Shown one piece after another: positions 6,457 to 13,794 of a DNA stretch of 42,086 nucleotides (its first letter is position 1; the number at the start of each line of letters is the position of its first letter). The position numbers were made by a program, and so were the translations under genes. Location: positions 1 through 42,086 of the IMG/VR virus record IMGVR_UViG_3300033571_009650; one strand, written 5' to 3'. The DNA is from a virus. The notes below the pieces were generated by a model that worked only from the letters and a program-made list of their open reading frames with translations, made no database searches and was not told the DNA's origin.

Positions 6457-7374
6457 TCAGAAATCGCCGTAGGCTACTTGGAAGGTTGGAAGTTGTAGAC
6501 GGTCGCGCCAGAGGGTGACCACCTGATCGCGGTCATCCAGAACAAAGCGCACACAGAAGCGGTTCTCGATGTGCTCCTGAAAAAGTTCATGCTTGACGAT
6601 CCAGTCTGGTCGGTGGTCTTTTGACGGACGCATGTATAGCGGGAGGTTCGGCCATACGTTTTCATTTAGCCAGTTCTGGGTGACTTCTCTACAATCCTCA
6701 CTTCGTCCTGACATGACGATTATCTTCCAGCCATAGGACGCGAGCATGGTGACAAGCCGAGAGACAGCCTGATTAGGAGTGTCAAGGTGAACTAGGTGGT
6801 AGTCATGGATATCCCTGTCAGGAGACTTGACAGCAAGAGTTCCGTCAATGTCAACAATGACTACTGGAGGAAGCCTGTGATCGTTGTGATAGGGCTGAAT
6901 CTCCGGTAGTCGGGGGAAACTCCACGGCTTCAGTTTTAGAGCACGCTGGTGTGCCTGCTCGATGACATGCTCAGGAACAGGATGCTCGCGGTTGGCATTG
7001 CGCTGAATGGCGGTCTCCAGCGGAACTTGGAGGAACTCGTCATTGACCGCGAAGTGGGCACCATGCTGGTGAGCAATGGCTTCCAGTTTGCGGAGCGCGG
7101 AGACGGAGAGATTGGTGTTGTCGAGGAAGATCACTTCAATGTCTGGGTTCTGAAGAAGGGAAACCAGCATCTTCTTCCGCATGGACTCCAGCATCGCTCC
7201 GTTTGCGTCGCTGCGAACTCCGAATGGATGACCGTAGAGCATGGTGCAGAGGTCATCGTTGTTGATGCGAGCGGCAGTACCGGGAGTTGCATTATTGACC
7301 TGCTCCCGCACCCAAGTGCTCTTGCCCGACGCGGGGATTCCACGAGGGGCAATCACCGCTTTCTGCTTAGTCAT
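6457..7374 (-). CDS. Polynucleotide kinase / 3'-phosphatase-like protein
   Basis: A 305-residue two-domain protein laid out like T4 PseT. The N-terminal kinase domain has a P-loop, RGIPASGKST (residues 11-20), and a later FLDNTNLS strand. The C-terminal HAD domain has VDIDGTLA (nucleophile D175, acid D177) and MSGRSEDCR, the usual motif after strand 2. Such enzymes phosphorylate 5'-OH ends and remove 3' or cyclic phosphates, preparing nicks for ligation; in T4 this repairs cleaved tRNA. The hammerhead ribozymes elsewhere in this window create exactly 5'-OH and 2',3'-cyclic phosphate ends; a link is speculative. No clear ribosome site precedes the ATG. Confidence 0.85.
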   Translation of the reverse strand: MTKQKAVIAPRGIPASGKSTWVREQVNNATPGTAARINNDDLCTMLYGHPFGVRSDANGAMLESMRKKMLVSLLQNPDIEVIFLDNTNLSVSALRKLEAIAHQHGAHFAVNDEFLQVPLETAIQRNANREHPVPEHVIEQAHQRALKLKPWSFPRLPEIQPYHNDHRLPPVVIVDIDGTLAVKSPDRDIHDYHLVHLDTPNQAVSRLVTMLASYGWKIIVMSGRSEDCREVTQNWLNENVWPNLPLYMRPSKDHRPDWIVKHELFQEHIENRFCVRFVLDDRDQVVTLWRDRLQLPTFQVAYGDF

Positions 7375-7529
7375 GGACGTAGTAAATCACAGAGGTATGT
7401 TAGATGCAAGGACCGTTAGGGGGATCTTTAGGTCTGTTGCATTCTATCTTTGATGACGGAGGCAGATTTGGTGGGTGCTGGGAAGGGGGAAAGTGCTAGG
7501 GAGCGGGGATAGTCGATTATAGAGACAAG

Positions 7530-7712
7530 TTACCCGCGAGAAGAGTAGAAGCCAGTTCCCTTAAACATGATCGGCGCTGCGTTCCAGACTCGCTTGAGAG
7601 GGGAGTTGCAGTCTGGTTCTTGGCAGGTTGTGTGGCGCTGGGTCTCGCCCATTGAGCGGCTTTCTTGATGCAGGTGGCCGCTGGCTTCACATTTGTAAAT
7701 GTATGTTGGCAT
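7530..7712 (-). CDS. FmdB-type zinc-ribbon protein, 60 aa
   Basis: ATG at 7712, two bases from the end of the protease gene. MPTYIYKCEASGHLHQESRS, then MGETQRHTTCQEPDC and a hydrophobic GTGFYSS end fit the short FmdB/CxxC regulatory-type zinc ribbons (P-x-Y-x-Y-x-C at the start, CP-x-C later, and GxGFY at the end). Here the first pair is C-x-x-x-x-H rather than CxxC, so the metal site is variant. These proteins are common in bacteria and phages; the role is not known. Confidence 0.75.
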   Translation of the reverse strand: MPTYIYKCEASGHLHQESRSMGETQRHTTCQEPDCNSPLKRVWNAAPIMFKGTGFYSSRG

Positions 7713-7713
7713 T

Positions 7714-8415
7714 TTACTCTGTGGTTGGTGGAAGGGTTCTAGTAATGGGAACGCACATCTCCCCACCCTCGGAGACAAGGCGCTGCATATCAGATGTGAT
7801 AACAAACGCGGAGCCGTCGATGCCATAGGACGGACCCCATGAGTTTCGCCAACGGAACATGTCGGCGGTGACTCCCGCTTGGGTGTGGTTGGGGATATAG
7901 CCGGTGACAATCAGACAATGACCGCCGACCAGTTCGCCGGAGATCTGGACAAGACCGTTCGGGGCTTCATACATGCCGGAGTACCACGGGACGCCGATTA
8001 CCACCGGGCCATAGTTCAGGACCGTGTCGCGAAGATCGTCTGTTGAGAAGCACCAGCGGTACTCCGTGAGATAGCCCTTTTGTTGCATCGCCTTTGCTCC
8101 CGCGAGAACAGATGTGCCGGAGTAGTTCTCACCGGGAAAATCATCGAGAGTCTGCGCGAGGTGGTAGATGTCGAGCGCATCTGTCTGAGCGGCGGCAGTA
8201 AGTGGCATTGGGTCTGGAGCGATTGGTTCTGCAAGTGCCTCTCCCATCCAGCCAAAGCCGACGCACGCGCCTTCACGTCCCTGATCCAGCACCGGACCCT
8301 CTGTCCACAGCCGAGAAGCCGGAGCGCTGGAGGGATCAAGCATGGGCCGCATCGCGTAGTTGCGAGAGCGGGGATCGTGACGGGAACGCCAGTCAAGAAT
8401 GCGGTCTTGGGTCAT
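7714..8415 (-). CDS. Papain-like (C1 family) cysteine protease
   Basis: With ATG at 8415 the protein has 233 residues. It has the C1 layout: oxyanion Gln45 and nucleophile Cys51 in DQGREGACVGFGW, His166 in GGHCLIVTGY and Asn191 in WRNSWG. There is no pro-domain and no signal peptide, so it should be made active in the cytoplasm. Papain-like proteases of this size occur in several actinophages; possible roles are host takeover or capsid processing. An upstream TTG would add 12 residues but would run through the promoter. The start is probably leaderless. Confidence 0.85.
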   Translation of the reverse strand: MTQDRILDWRSRHDPRSRNYAMRPMLDPSSAPASRLWTEGPVLDQGREGACVGFGWMGEALAEPIAPDPMPLTAAAQTDALDIYHLAQTLDDFPGENYSGTSVLAGAKAMQQKGYLTEYRWCFSTDDLRDTVLNYGPVVIGVPWYSGMYEAPNGLVQISGELVGGHCLIVTGYIPNHTQAGVTADMFRWRNSWGPSYGIDGSAFVITSDMQRLVSEGGEMCVPITRTLPPTTE

Positions 8416-8421
8416 GGGATA

Positions 8422-8451
8422 ATTATATTCGGTTTCTTGGGTGTGAGCCAA
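8422..8451 (-). promoter_or_regulatory. Promoter for the papain-like gene, probably leaderless
   Basis: On the minus strand TTGGCT (8451-8446), an 18-nt spacer and TATAAT (8427-8422). Only six bases separate TATAAT from the ATG at 8415, so transcription would start at or next to the start codon. Consistent with this, no Shine-Dalgarno is present. Confidence 0.6.
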
Positions 8452-8475
8452 GAAAGCGCATGTAGTTCAAAAGCG

Positions 8476-8505
8476 AAGAGCCGCCCCCTATGGGACGGCT
8501 CTTCT
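8476..8505 (-). terminator. Terminator after the ribonucleotide reductase gene
   Basis: AAGAGCCG (8503-8496 on the minus strand) pairs with CGGCTCTT (8483-8476), followed by CGCTTTT. It separates the reductase transcript from the protease promoter. Confidence 0.75.
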
Positions 8506-8521
8506 GCTGTTCTCTTGGAGA

Positions 8522-10564
8522 TTACTTCTGGATGGTCGCTGTCTCCACCTTTAGAATGCACGAATCTGTCGAGCAGAACGCTTCTCCAATTGCGTCGGCG
8601 GTCATGCCCTCGTAGACGGGTTCGAGAGGAACGGGGAGTAGGCGGTAGGTGTACTCGTTGTACTCGTCTTCCGTGATCTGCGTGTACGGCATTTGTGGGT
8701 AGGTGAAGTTGCCAGAGGGGAGGAACGAAACAGTCTTGAGTTGGCCGTCGTACATGTGCAGGACGGTGCCGACATGCTTGCTTTCGGTCTCAGGATCAAA
8801 CGAGACGGTGACTGAGACGGAGTTGTCGGACCAGTAGCGCTGCGCTGTGGCCGCCAGTGCCATCTTCTCGAAGATGCTTACGTCTCGTTCTGCACGTTCA
8901 GCGTTGCTCTTGATTGGGAAGAAGACAACGGATGTGTAGTCGGGATTCTCGCTCGCTGGTTCGACGGTGTAGTTTGCCATTCTAAAGAGCGGCAGCATTG
9001 CGTCATCGTTTGCGAAGCGGATTGCGCGAAGGAAGTATTTGCCGCCCGGTGTCCAGTGAACGCCGGGTGATTCGCCCGCAAGAATGCTGACGGTACCGGA
9101 GGGCTTTACGGTCGTGGTCTTGATCGAGGGACGGATGCAGAGCCACTCTGAGTAGACGTTGTCGTAGTACTGAACCGTCTGGTAGCCCTCGTCCATCCAC
9201 TCGCGCAGAGCCGGAAGACCCTTGGTGTCAGCGAAGTTTGCGATGCCGGACATGGAAAGTCCGATGCGGCGATTACGCTGCATGATTGCGTTGGTCTCTT
9301 CCCAATGCGTCGGAAGAAGTGTGACGGTCTTGCCGTAGAGGTACGCAACCTTCAGCGTCTTTTTGTAATCCTCAAGGCTGTCATGGTTGTTGAGATATGT
9401 TTCAGTTAGTGTACAACACTCGCCACTTTCAAGACTCTGCTCAGCACAAGGATTATATCCAGCAGCGCGATGGTCCTTGTTGTTGACAGGATCAGCAAGC
9501 CGTCCGTACTTGCGCGTCGTGTCCATCCAGATAACACCGGGTTCACCGTTGAGCGCAATGCCTTCAATGATGCGAGAAAGATCGGTGCCAACCGTGACTG
9601 CAACGGAGTTGTTGGACATGTACGCCCAGCCGGGTGCATCTGGTGTGTAGGAGTTACGCGCTGGGTAACGTTCGGCGTTCTTCAGATTGAGGAAGTCGTC
9701 GTCGTCAATGGAGCCCATCAGAAGTTCGGCGCTGCGACGGACGTTGCCGGAAACGGTGCAGACGCCAATCAGGTTGCCAAGATCGGCAATGTCTACGGAA
9801 GTGAGAGGAGTTCCCTGACGGAACTCGAACAACTTCCGAATCGCTTCATGGAGTCGGATCAGTGGATCTGGACCGGCAGCCGTTCCGCCGAAGGTACGGA
9901 TCGGCTCTCCTGCCGGACGAATCTGGGAGTAGTTGAAGATGTAGGTCGGTTGATTCGGCTTTAGGTAGGAGTCGATGAGCGCAGAGGTGGATTCGACCCA
10001 GCCCTCGCGGGTGTCGGGGATGACGTACTCGCGGCGCTCTTCAGAGGGAAGTTGAATAATGAAGTCCTTTTTGGCTCCCTCTGTATCGAAGCCGACTCCG
10101 ACGCCGAGCATCGAGGCTTCCTGTAGGAAAGCGAAGGGCTTTGACGGAGAGTTCTTGGTCATCTCCTTGGTCGAGATGAAAGCGCAGTTCTGAAGTGCGG
10201 CAGAGTTTCGCTGATCCATGACAAGGGGAGTTCCCATCACCCAGAGTCCGCGACCGGGTGGAGTCCACTTCAGAAGGAAGAGACGGTCAAACGCATCCTG
10301 TGCGGTGGTCTGTGCCTTTGCATTATTCCACGGCAGACGGTTCGCCTTGCAGTGATCCTTCTGGATGGAGAACATGCCTTCAATGACTCGTCGGCAGACA
10401 TCAACCCAAGTTTCCTTGCCAGAGCCGTCAGCCTTGAGGCGACTATAAGTGCGGACAAAGGTGATCTCGCCAATCGAATTTCCGCCTGCATCGCGGTAGC
10501 CAAAAGGTGGAGTACGGGTCTTGTAGGAGTCTACGAAGTCGTCTGTCAGACGGAATGAAAACAT
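8522..10564 (-). CDS. nrdJ: Adenosylcobalamin-dependent (class II) ribonucleoside-triphosphate reductase
   Basis: 680 residues, the monomeric RTPR type known from Lactobacillus leichmannii. The thiyl-radical cysteine is C373 in NPCAEQ with E375 behind it. The redox pair is C127 (ALQNCAF) and C384 (GECCTL), and the C-terminal shuttle pair is C664/C669 in a CxxxxC. It reduces NTPs to dNTPs using B12, so the host must supply cobalamin. ATG at 10564 is preceded by AAAGGGATAAC. It is the first large gene of its transcript. No cobalamin riboswitch fits in the 65 bases upstream. Confidence 0.95.
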   Translation of the reverse strand: MFSFRLTDDFVDSYKTRTPPFGYRDAGGNSIGEITFVRTYSRLKADGSGKETWVDVCRRVIEGMFSIQKDHCKANRLPWNNAKAQTTAQDAFDRLFLLKWTPPGRGLWVMGTPLVMDQRNSAALQNCAFISTKEMTKNSPSKPFAFLQEASMLGVGVGFDTEGAKKDFIIQLPSEERREYVIPDTREGWVESTSALIDSYLKPNQPTYIFNYSQIRPAGEPIRTFGGTAAGPDPLIRLHEAIRKLFEFRQGTPLTSVDIADLGNLIGVCTVSGNVRRSAELLMGSIDDDDFLNLKNAERYPARNSYTPDAPGWAYMSNNSVAVTVGTDLSRIIEGIALNGEPGVIWMDTTRKYGRLADPVNNKDHRAAGYNPCAEQSLESGECCTLTETYLNNHDSLEDYKKTLKVAYLYGKTVTLLPTHWEETNAIMQRNRRIGLSMSGIANFADTKGLPALREWMDEGYQTVQYYDNVYSEWLCIRPSIKTTTVKPSGTVSILAGESPGVHWTPGGKYFLRAIRFANDDAMLPLFRMANYTVEPASENPDYTSVVFFPIKSNAERAERDVSIFEKMALAATAQRYWSDNSVSVTVSFDPETESKHVGTVLHMYDGQLKTVSFLPSGNFTYPQMPYTQITEDEYNEYTYRLLPVPLEPVYEGMTADAIGEAFCSTDSCILKVETATIQK

Positions 10565-10629
10565 GTTATCCCTTTACAAAGTTGATGTGATTGGGCTGAG
10601 GCGGAACCTCGATGGTAGTCGAGTTGGAT

Positions 10630-10818
10630 CTAGGTGAGGTTGAGTTTTACCGAGTCAATAGCGGCGCTAATTCCCGCGCAGAAGTCCTCTGAGCGTCCCT
10701 GAGATTCGGGGGCCGCAAGAAGCCCCTCTAGCAAGGACAGAATGCTGAGACGTGTCTGATAGGCCACCTCGTCGCGGCTGCGTTGATAGTCGCGCCAAGT
10801 GATCGCGGTGTCGTCCAT
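10630..10818 (-). CDS. Small hypothetical protein, 62 aa
   Basis: ATG at 10818 with GGAG six to seven bases upstream. The protein is polar and helical: MDDTAITWRDYQRSRDEVAY, then TRLSILSLLEGLLAAPESQG and a C-terminal AGISAAIDSVKLNL. It lies upstream of nrdJ in the same direction. No motif is recognised. Confidence 0.55.
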   Translation of the reverse strand: MDDTAITWRDYQRSRDEVAYQTRLSILSLLEGLLAAPESQGRSEDFCAGISAAIDSVKLNLT

Positions 10819-10863
10819 CAGTCGCTCCAAGTGCTTGAGAAAGGTTGAACGGTCGTGAGCGTA

Positions 10864-11070
10864 TCAGCCTGTCTTGTCTGCTACATCGGATGACCGGAGT
10901 AGCAGTTTATGTGTTTCGTCCTCTACGTCAATAGCCAAATCTAAAAGGGTGTCTTGGTACATCTGGGAATGATGCCTACAGAACTGTAGGTCTTGATCGT
11001 CGGGAAAATGAAAGCGCACGAACGCTTGAGCGGAGCAACGGTCGCAGCGGTCGCTTGCAGTCAGGGGCAT
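10864..11070 (-). CDS. DUF7455-type zinc-binding protein, 68 aa
   Basis: MPLTASDRCDRCSAQAFVRF, then FCRHHSQMYQDTLLDLAIDV and DETHKLL is the actinobacterial DUF7455 pattern (LTAxDRCDRCxAQAxVR, then FCxHH, then a helix ending DET). CxxC and CxHH would bind one zinc. Proteins of this type are common in actinobacteria and their phages, without a known function. The ATG at 11070 lacks a ribosome site; TACACT lies six bases upstream, as in leaderless genes. Confidence 0.75.
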   Translation of the reverse strand: MPLTASDRCDRCSAQAFVRFHFPDDQDLQFCRHHSQMYQDTLLDLAIDVEDETHKLLLRSSDVADKTG

Positions 11071-11478
11071 GTGAGGAGTGTAGGCGCTGCGAGCGTGCGT
11101 GAGTTTTGGGGTCCGTTTGACGTTGGAGTTATGTACACAAGGGGCGCTGAAATTATGTACACAAGGGCTCTTTTGGAGGTCGGTGCAGACCATGTAACTA
11201 ATCGACCTTTCAGCATTAGAAGTAAAAATCCCCGAGGATGAAAAGTAGAATGAGGTGCGTAAGGTTGTGTTGGTGTTTGTAGTTGCGAATGCTGCATGGT
11301 CTTTGGTTGATTGCTTTGTTTGTGTTTCTGTTTTTCAGACCAAACGAAAGAACATGCACTACAACCAAACAAGTTAGTTTGACCAAAAAAACCATACAGC
11401 ATTAAGCATTAGGTACTTAATTCCCTCTACGCGCATACGCACGCGCTACGGGGGTCAGGGAAATTTAGTTGCTAATGC
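11071..11478. other. Gene-poor regulatory stretch
   Basis: About 400 bases with no convincing coding frame. It holds a 14-bp direct repeat (11129-11142, 11153-11166), an isolated AGCATTAG word (11212-11219), a T/G-rich stretch (11260-11335), several ACCAAAC words and the left half of a large inverted repeat. Its position between leftward and rightward operons suits a control region or replication origin, but neither is shown. Confidence 0.5.
11129..11166. repeat. 14-bp direct repeat pair
   Basis: TTATGTACACAAGG occurs at 11129-11142 and 11153-11166, a 24-bp period. TGTACA in the centre is palindromic. It lies 60-95 bases upstream of the leftward DUF7455 start, so it may be an operator. Confidence 0.6.
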
Positions 11479-11485
11479 TTAATGC
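11399..11485. repeat. Concentric inverted repeats
   Basis: GCATTAAGCATTAG (11399-11412) is the exact reverse complement of 11472-11485. Inside, AATTCCCT (11419-11426) faces AGGGAAATT (11457-11465); both pairs are centred near 11442. Each outer arm contains two AGCATTA words. The right arm also contains the TAA stop of the leftward gene 11479-11676. Confidence 0.8.
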
Positions 11486-11676
11486 CAAACAATGGTCGTT
11501 TGGTGTAGTGGTTTTCGGTTCTGGAGGGGTGTCATGTCTTTGGGGGTGTAGATGGGGTGTCTGAGAGGTGTGTTGGGGAGGGCTTTGAGCGACTTTACAA
11601 ATTGGTAGAAAGTGACGATGCGACACGCCGGGTCAATGAGGTACGGGCAACATCTGTCGTATGGATGTATGTTCAT
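11479..11676 (-). CDS. Hypothetical protein, 65 aa
   Basis: ATG at 11676. The product reads like a real protein: MNIHPYDRCCPYLIDPACRI, then VTFYQFVKSLKALPNTP and a C-terminal DMTPLQNRKPLHQTTIVW. Three cysteines near the N-terminus could bind a metal. The ribosome site is weak (CACGGA), and the gene is isolated between rightward genes and the inverted repeat. Either a small regulator or a chance frame; I lean to real because of its balanced composition. Confidence 0.5.
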   Translation of the reverse strand: MNIHPYDRCCPYLIDPACRIVTFYQFVKSLKALPNTPLRHPIYTPKDMTPLQNRKPLHQTTIVWH

Positions 11677-11710
11677 TCCGTGATTGGTCTCTGCTTCGGA
11701 GGTGAGCGCG

Positions 11711-11968
11711 TTGGCGAATAGTGAACTGCCTGCCGAACGTGAAGCGTGGCGATTACTGGTCGGGGATCTTGATCTGGACGCGGCAACCGACCTGCGAGAT
11801 TTCGGACCTGTGAGAGAGTGCTTCTGCGGATCAAACCTGTGGCGGATTCTGGGAGCGTTCGATGAAGACGGGGAGTTGAGTTTCTACTTTCTTGACATCG
11901 TGTGTTCAGCGTGCGGAGCGGTAGCGAAAGCACCGACACCAGAGGACTGCGAGAACTGCCATGACTGA
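11711..11968 (+). CDS. Small zinc-finger-like protein, 85 aa
   Basis: TTG at 11711 is chosen because GGAGGTGA lies at ideal distance; longer starts would lack a ribosome site. Cysteines cluster in two parts: CFCG (residues 37-40) and, after a beta strand (ELSFYFLDI), CSACG and CENC at the end. The C-terminal CxxC plus CxxC should form a zinc ribbon. It leads a chain of overlapping rightward genes to 13105. Confidence 0.6.
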   Translation: MANSELPAEREAWRLLVGDLDLDAATDLRDFGPVRECFCGSNLWRILGAFDEDGELSFYFLDIVCSACGAVAKAPTPEDCENCHD

Positions 11969-12122
11969 GCATGAGATTGACACATTGAAGTTGCTGGGAG
12001 TGACGGTCCTGTTCATCGCTGGTTCGTGGGCGGGATGGAAGGGCTACCAGTGGGTGAGAACGCAGGCCATGAAGCGCGACATTATGAGCATCATAAAGAA
12101 GGGCGAGAAGGATGCTCGCTGA
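11961..12122 (+). CDS. Small membrane protein, 53 aa
   Basis: ATG at 11961 lies inside the end of the previous gene (8-base overlap). One hydrophobic helix, LGVTVLFIAGSWAGW (residues 12-26), is followed by a basic amphipathic tail (MKRDIMSIIKKGEKDAR). The likely topology is N-out with a cytoplasmic tail. Too short for similarity by eye; included for its coupled position and clear membrane pattern. Confidence 0.55.
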   Translation: MTEHEIDTLKLLGVTVLFIAGSWAGWKGYQWVRTQAMKRDIMSIIKKGEKDAR

Positions 12123-12273
12123 TCTTGAGTGGGCATTGCTGTTCATTGCTTTGACAGGACTGGCTTGGTTCTGGTTTGCGCTTAGGAACTTTGACAACGC
12201 AGATGCTCTGCGACGCTGGGCTGAGGAAATGAGAAACGACGATGAGCAGGAGGGCAAGAATGAGCGACGCTGA
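12112..12273 (+). CDS. Small membrane protein, 53 aa
   Basis: ATG at 12112 behind GAGAAGG overlaps the previous gene's end by 11 bases. Residues 6-24 (EWALLFIALTGLAWFWFAL) form a Trp/Phe-rich membrane helix, then a charged cytoplasmic tail (ALRRWAEEMRNDDEQEGK). Together with its upstream neighbour it forms a pair of one-span proteins in one operon. Function unknown. Confidence 0.55.
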   Translation: MLADLEWALLFIALTGLAWFWFALRNFDNADALRRWAEEMRNDDEQEGKNERR

Positions 12274-12730
12274 GGATGCACTTGAGGCGATGGGAATCTC
12301 GCTGGAAGAGGCGGTCGAGATCGACGAATCGCTGAGGGAGCGACCTTCGGTTAGGGATGGTCGGGTATGCCTGTGCGGTCACGGGATGGGACGACACTCG
12401 ACAACGGGGGGAGTCGTCTGGTGCAAGCCTGCTCGGATGGACTGTCCGTGCAAGAAGATTCGTCCGGCAATCGAGGTCGATGACACACGAGCGTTCCTGA
12501 GGAAGACCGCAGGCGGTGGACCGATGCACGCTCTGGTTCGTGGGATTTCTGCTCTGGCGGCATCAGGTAAGCCGATCACTTGGCTGATTGAACTGAAGTG
12601 CGACAAGTGCGGAGCGGAGGGTAAGGGAGCCGGAGTGGTCCCTGTTCCGGTTACCAAGAACGGAGTCGTCTCTGACGAGGCGACTGGATATGATGCTTTG
12701 CTGTGCCAAAAATGTCGGACGGGTGCTTGA
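12260..12730 (+). CDS. Cys/His zinc-binding protein, 156 aa, actinophage type
   Basis: ATG at 12260 with GGAGGGCAAGA upstream. After an acidic helix (residues 1-30) comes CLCGHGMGRHS, then VVWCKPARMDCPCKK, a Cys/His block found in many actinophage proteins (C-x-CGH-x-x-x-H-S ... C-P-C). Near the C-terminus CDKCG and CQKC form a second zinc ribbon. It is probably a nucleic-acid or protein adaptor; function unknown. Confidence 0.65.
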   Translation: MSDAEDALEAMGISLEEAVEIDESLRERPSVRDGRVCLCGHGMGRHSTTGGVVWCKPARMDCPCKKIRPAIEVDDTRAFLRKTAGGGPMHALVRGISALAASGKPITWLIELKCDKCGAEGKGAGVVPVPVTKNGVVSDEATGYDALLCQKCRTGA

Positions 12731-12749
12731 GGTGGCTCGTGGCGACGAT

Positions 12750-13025
12750 ATGATTCGTCTCCCAGCCTCAGTGATTGAAAACTATGAATGGCAAAAAGAT
12801 GGCGCTTGCGTTGGGCTAGATCAGGACATCTTCTTCCATCCGTGGAACGACACTCCTCGAAATAGAATGCTTCGTGAGCAGAAAGCCAAAGCGATCTGCG
12901 CTGGCTGTTCCGTAAGAGAAAGATGCCTTCAGTGGTCCATCGAGGTTCAAGAACCGTACGGAGTCTGGGGCGGAGTAGGTGAAGACGAAAGAAGGGCAAT
13001 CCTGAGACGGAGACGAATACGATGA
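12750..13025 (+). CDS. WhiB-family [4Fe-4S] transcriptional regulator
   Basis: 91 aa with the four WhiB cysteines C20, C50, C53 and C59 (C-x29-C-x2-C-x5-C) and the GVWGG turn at residues 71-75, then a basic end (RRAILRRRRIR) that would contact DNA. WhiB proteins hold a 4Fe-4S cluster and bind the primary sigma factor of actinobacteria; phage copies such as WhiBTM4 interfere with host WhiB function. That makes it a candidate host-takeover factor. A GTG at 12732 would add six residues. It is placed directly before the lysis genes. Confidence 0.9.
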   Translation: MIRLPASVIENYEWQKDGACVGLDQDIFFHPWNDTPRNRMLREQKAKAICAGCSVRERCLQWSIEVQEPYGVWGGVGEDERRAILRRRRIR

Positions 13026-13105
13026 TCTGGTTGATCGTTGGAGGCTTTGTTCTCCTGCTTGCGTATCTCGTCTGGGCAAATGAGCACGGAAAGCGAAAGA
13101 AGTAA
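13022..13105 (+). CDS. Tiny membrane protein, 27 aa
   Basis: ATG at 13022 overlaps the WhiB stop as ATGA. The product is one membrane helix (WLIVGGFVLLLAYLVWA) with a basic tail HGKRKK. The length and position, last in the operon before the lysis genes, would suit a small membrane effector, but nothing shows a function. Confidence 0.5.
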   Translation: MIWLIVGGFVLLLAYLVWANEHGKRKK

Positions 13106-13398
13106 AGCATTTTCTGGTAGTAAGTTCATAAACTTTACAGAAGTTGAATTTGTCGAATGGACCCGAAAAAGGCCCGATTATGGGCTCCTATCATAGAATT
13201 GTTTATGAATGGGGCCAAAAGCCTTCCTACTGTCAGAGACCCGCGAAAAAATCGTTACAAAATTGTTATCCTATTCTTGGCCTAGCAGAAAAAATAATCT
13301 TTGTCAAGCGCCGTTACAAAATTGTTATATTGTCAACCGCTACCACAGAAAATTTTATTTGTCAAACCGCTAGGCCCCAAACCGAGAAAGAGGAAATA
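13106..13398 (+). promoter_or_regulatory. Repeat-rich region upstream of the lysis genes
   Basis: A 17-bp direct repeat, CGTTACAAAATTGTTAT, occurs at 13253-13269 and 13312-13328 (59-bp period). TTGTCAA followed by G/C-rich bases occurs three times (13301, 13330, 13359). A possible rightward promoter is TTGTCA at 13301 with TTATAT 18 bases on. The stretch is far richer in A/T than its surroundings. Probably the control region for holin, endolysin and following genes. Confidence 0.5.
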
Positions 13399-13794
13399 AT
13401 GAAGACCAAGAAATTCTGGGAGGACGCAGCCGAGCGTGCGGTTCGCACTTTCGCGCAGGCTCTCATCGCAATCCTCGGGGCCGGTGCGGTAAACATTATG
13501 ACCGTTGACTGGGCGCAGGCTCTGAGCGTCTCTGCCGGTGCCGCCATCATTTCTCTCCTGATGTCAATCGCGTCGAGCGGCATCGGGGCGAAGGGCACCC
13601 CGTCGGTGCTGCCCGAGGCCAGCGCCTCGGCTGGAGGAAAAAAAGTTTCGGAGGATTCTCCAAACCTCGACGCAGCCGACGTTGACATCGAGTCGTGGAA
13701 TTCCAAGCGCGGCAACCCGAAGCCAGAACTCGTGGATGCCGACCCGAACCCAGCCGATGTCCGCGACACCAACCCGAAGGACGATGACAAGTGA
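13399..13794 (+). CDS. Holin (actinophage r1t/LydA-like)
   Basis: ATG at 13399 after GAGGAAATA. The start KKFWEDAAERAVRTFAQALI is the typical opening of actinophage holins (FW-x-DA-x-ERA-x-x-T-FAQ). It is followed by a first helix to about residue 35 and a second helix (ALSVSAGAAIISLLMSIAS, residues 47-65). The last 60 residues are polar and acidic (Pro/Asp-rich), expected to stay in the cytoplasm. It forms membrane pores that release the endolysin encoded just downstream with a GTGA overlap. Confidence 0.85.
   Translation: MKTKKFWEDAAERAVRTFAQALIAILGAGAVNIMTVDWAQALSVSAGAAIISLLMSIASSGIGAKGTPSVLPEASASAGGKKVSEDSPNLDAADVDIESWNSKRGNPKPELVDADPNPADVRDTNPKDDDK

Noticed and set aside
10565-10629. 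Cobalamin riboswitch before nrdJ
   Set aside because: Only 65 bases are available and no B12-box-like sequence is visible.
11061-11402. Leftward frame of 113 codons across the gene-poor region
   Set aside because: Low-complexity composition, no ribosome site, and it runs over the direct repeat and into the better DUF7455 gene in another frame.
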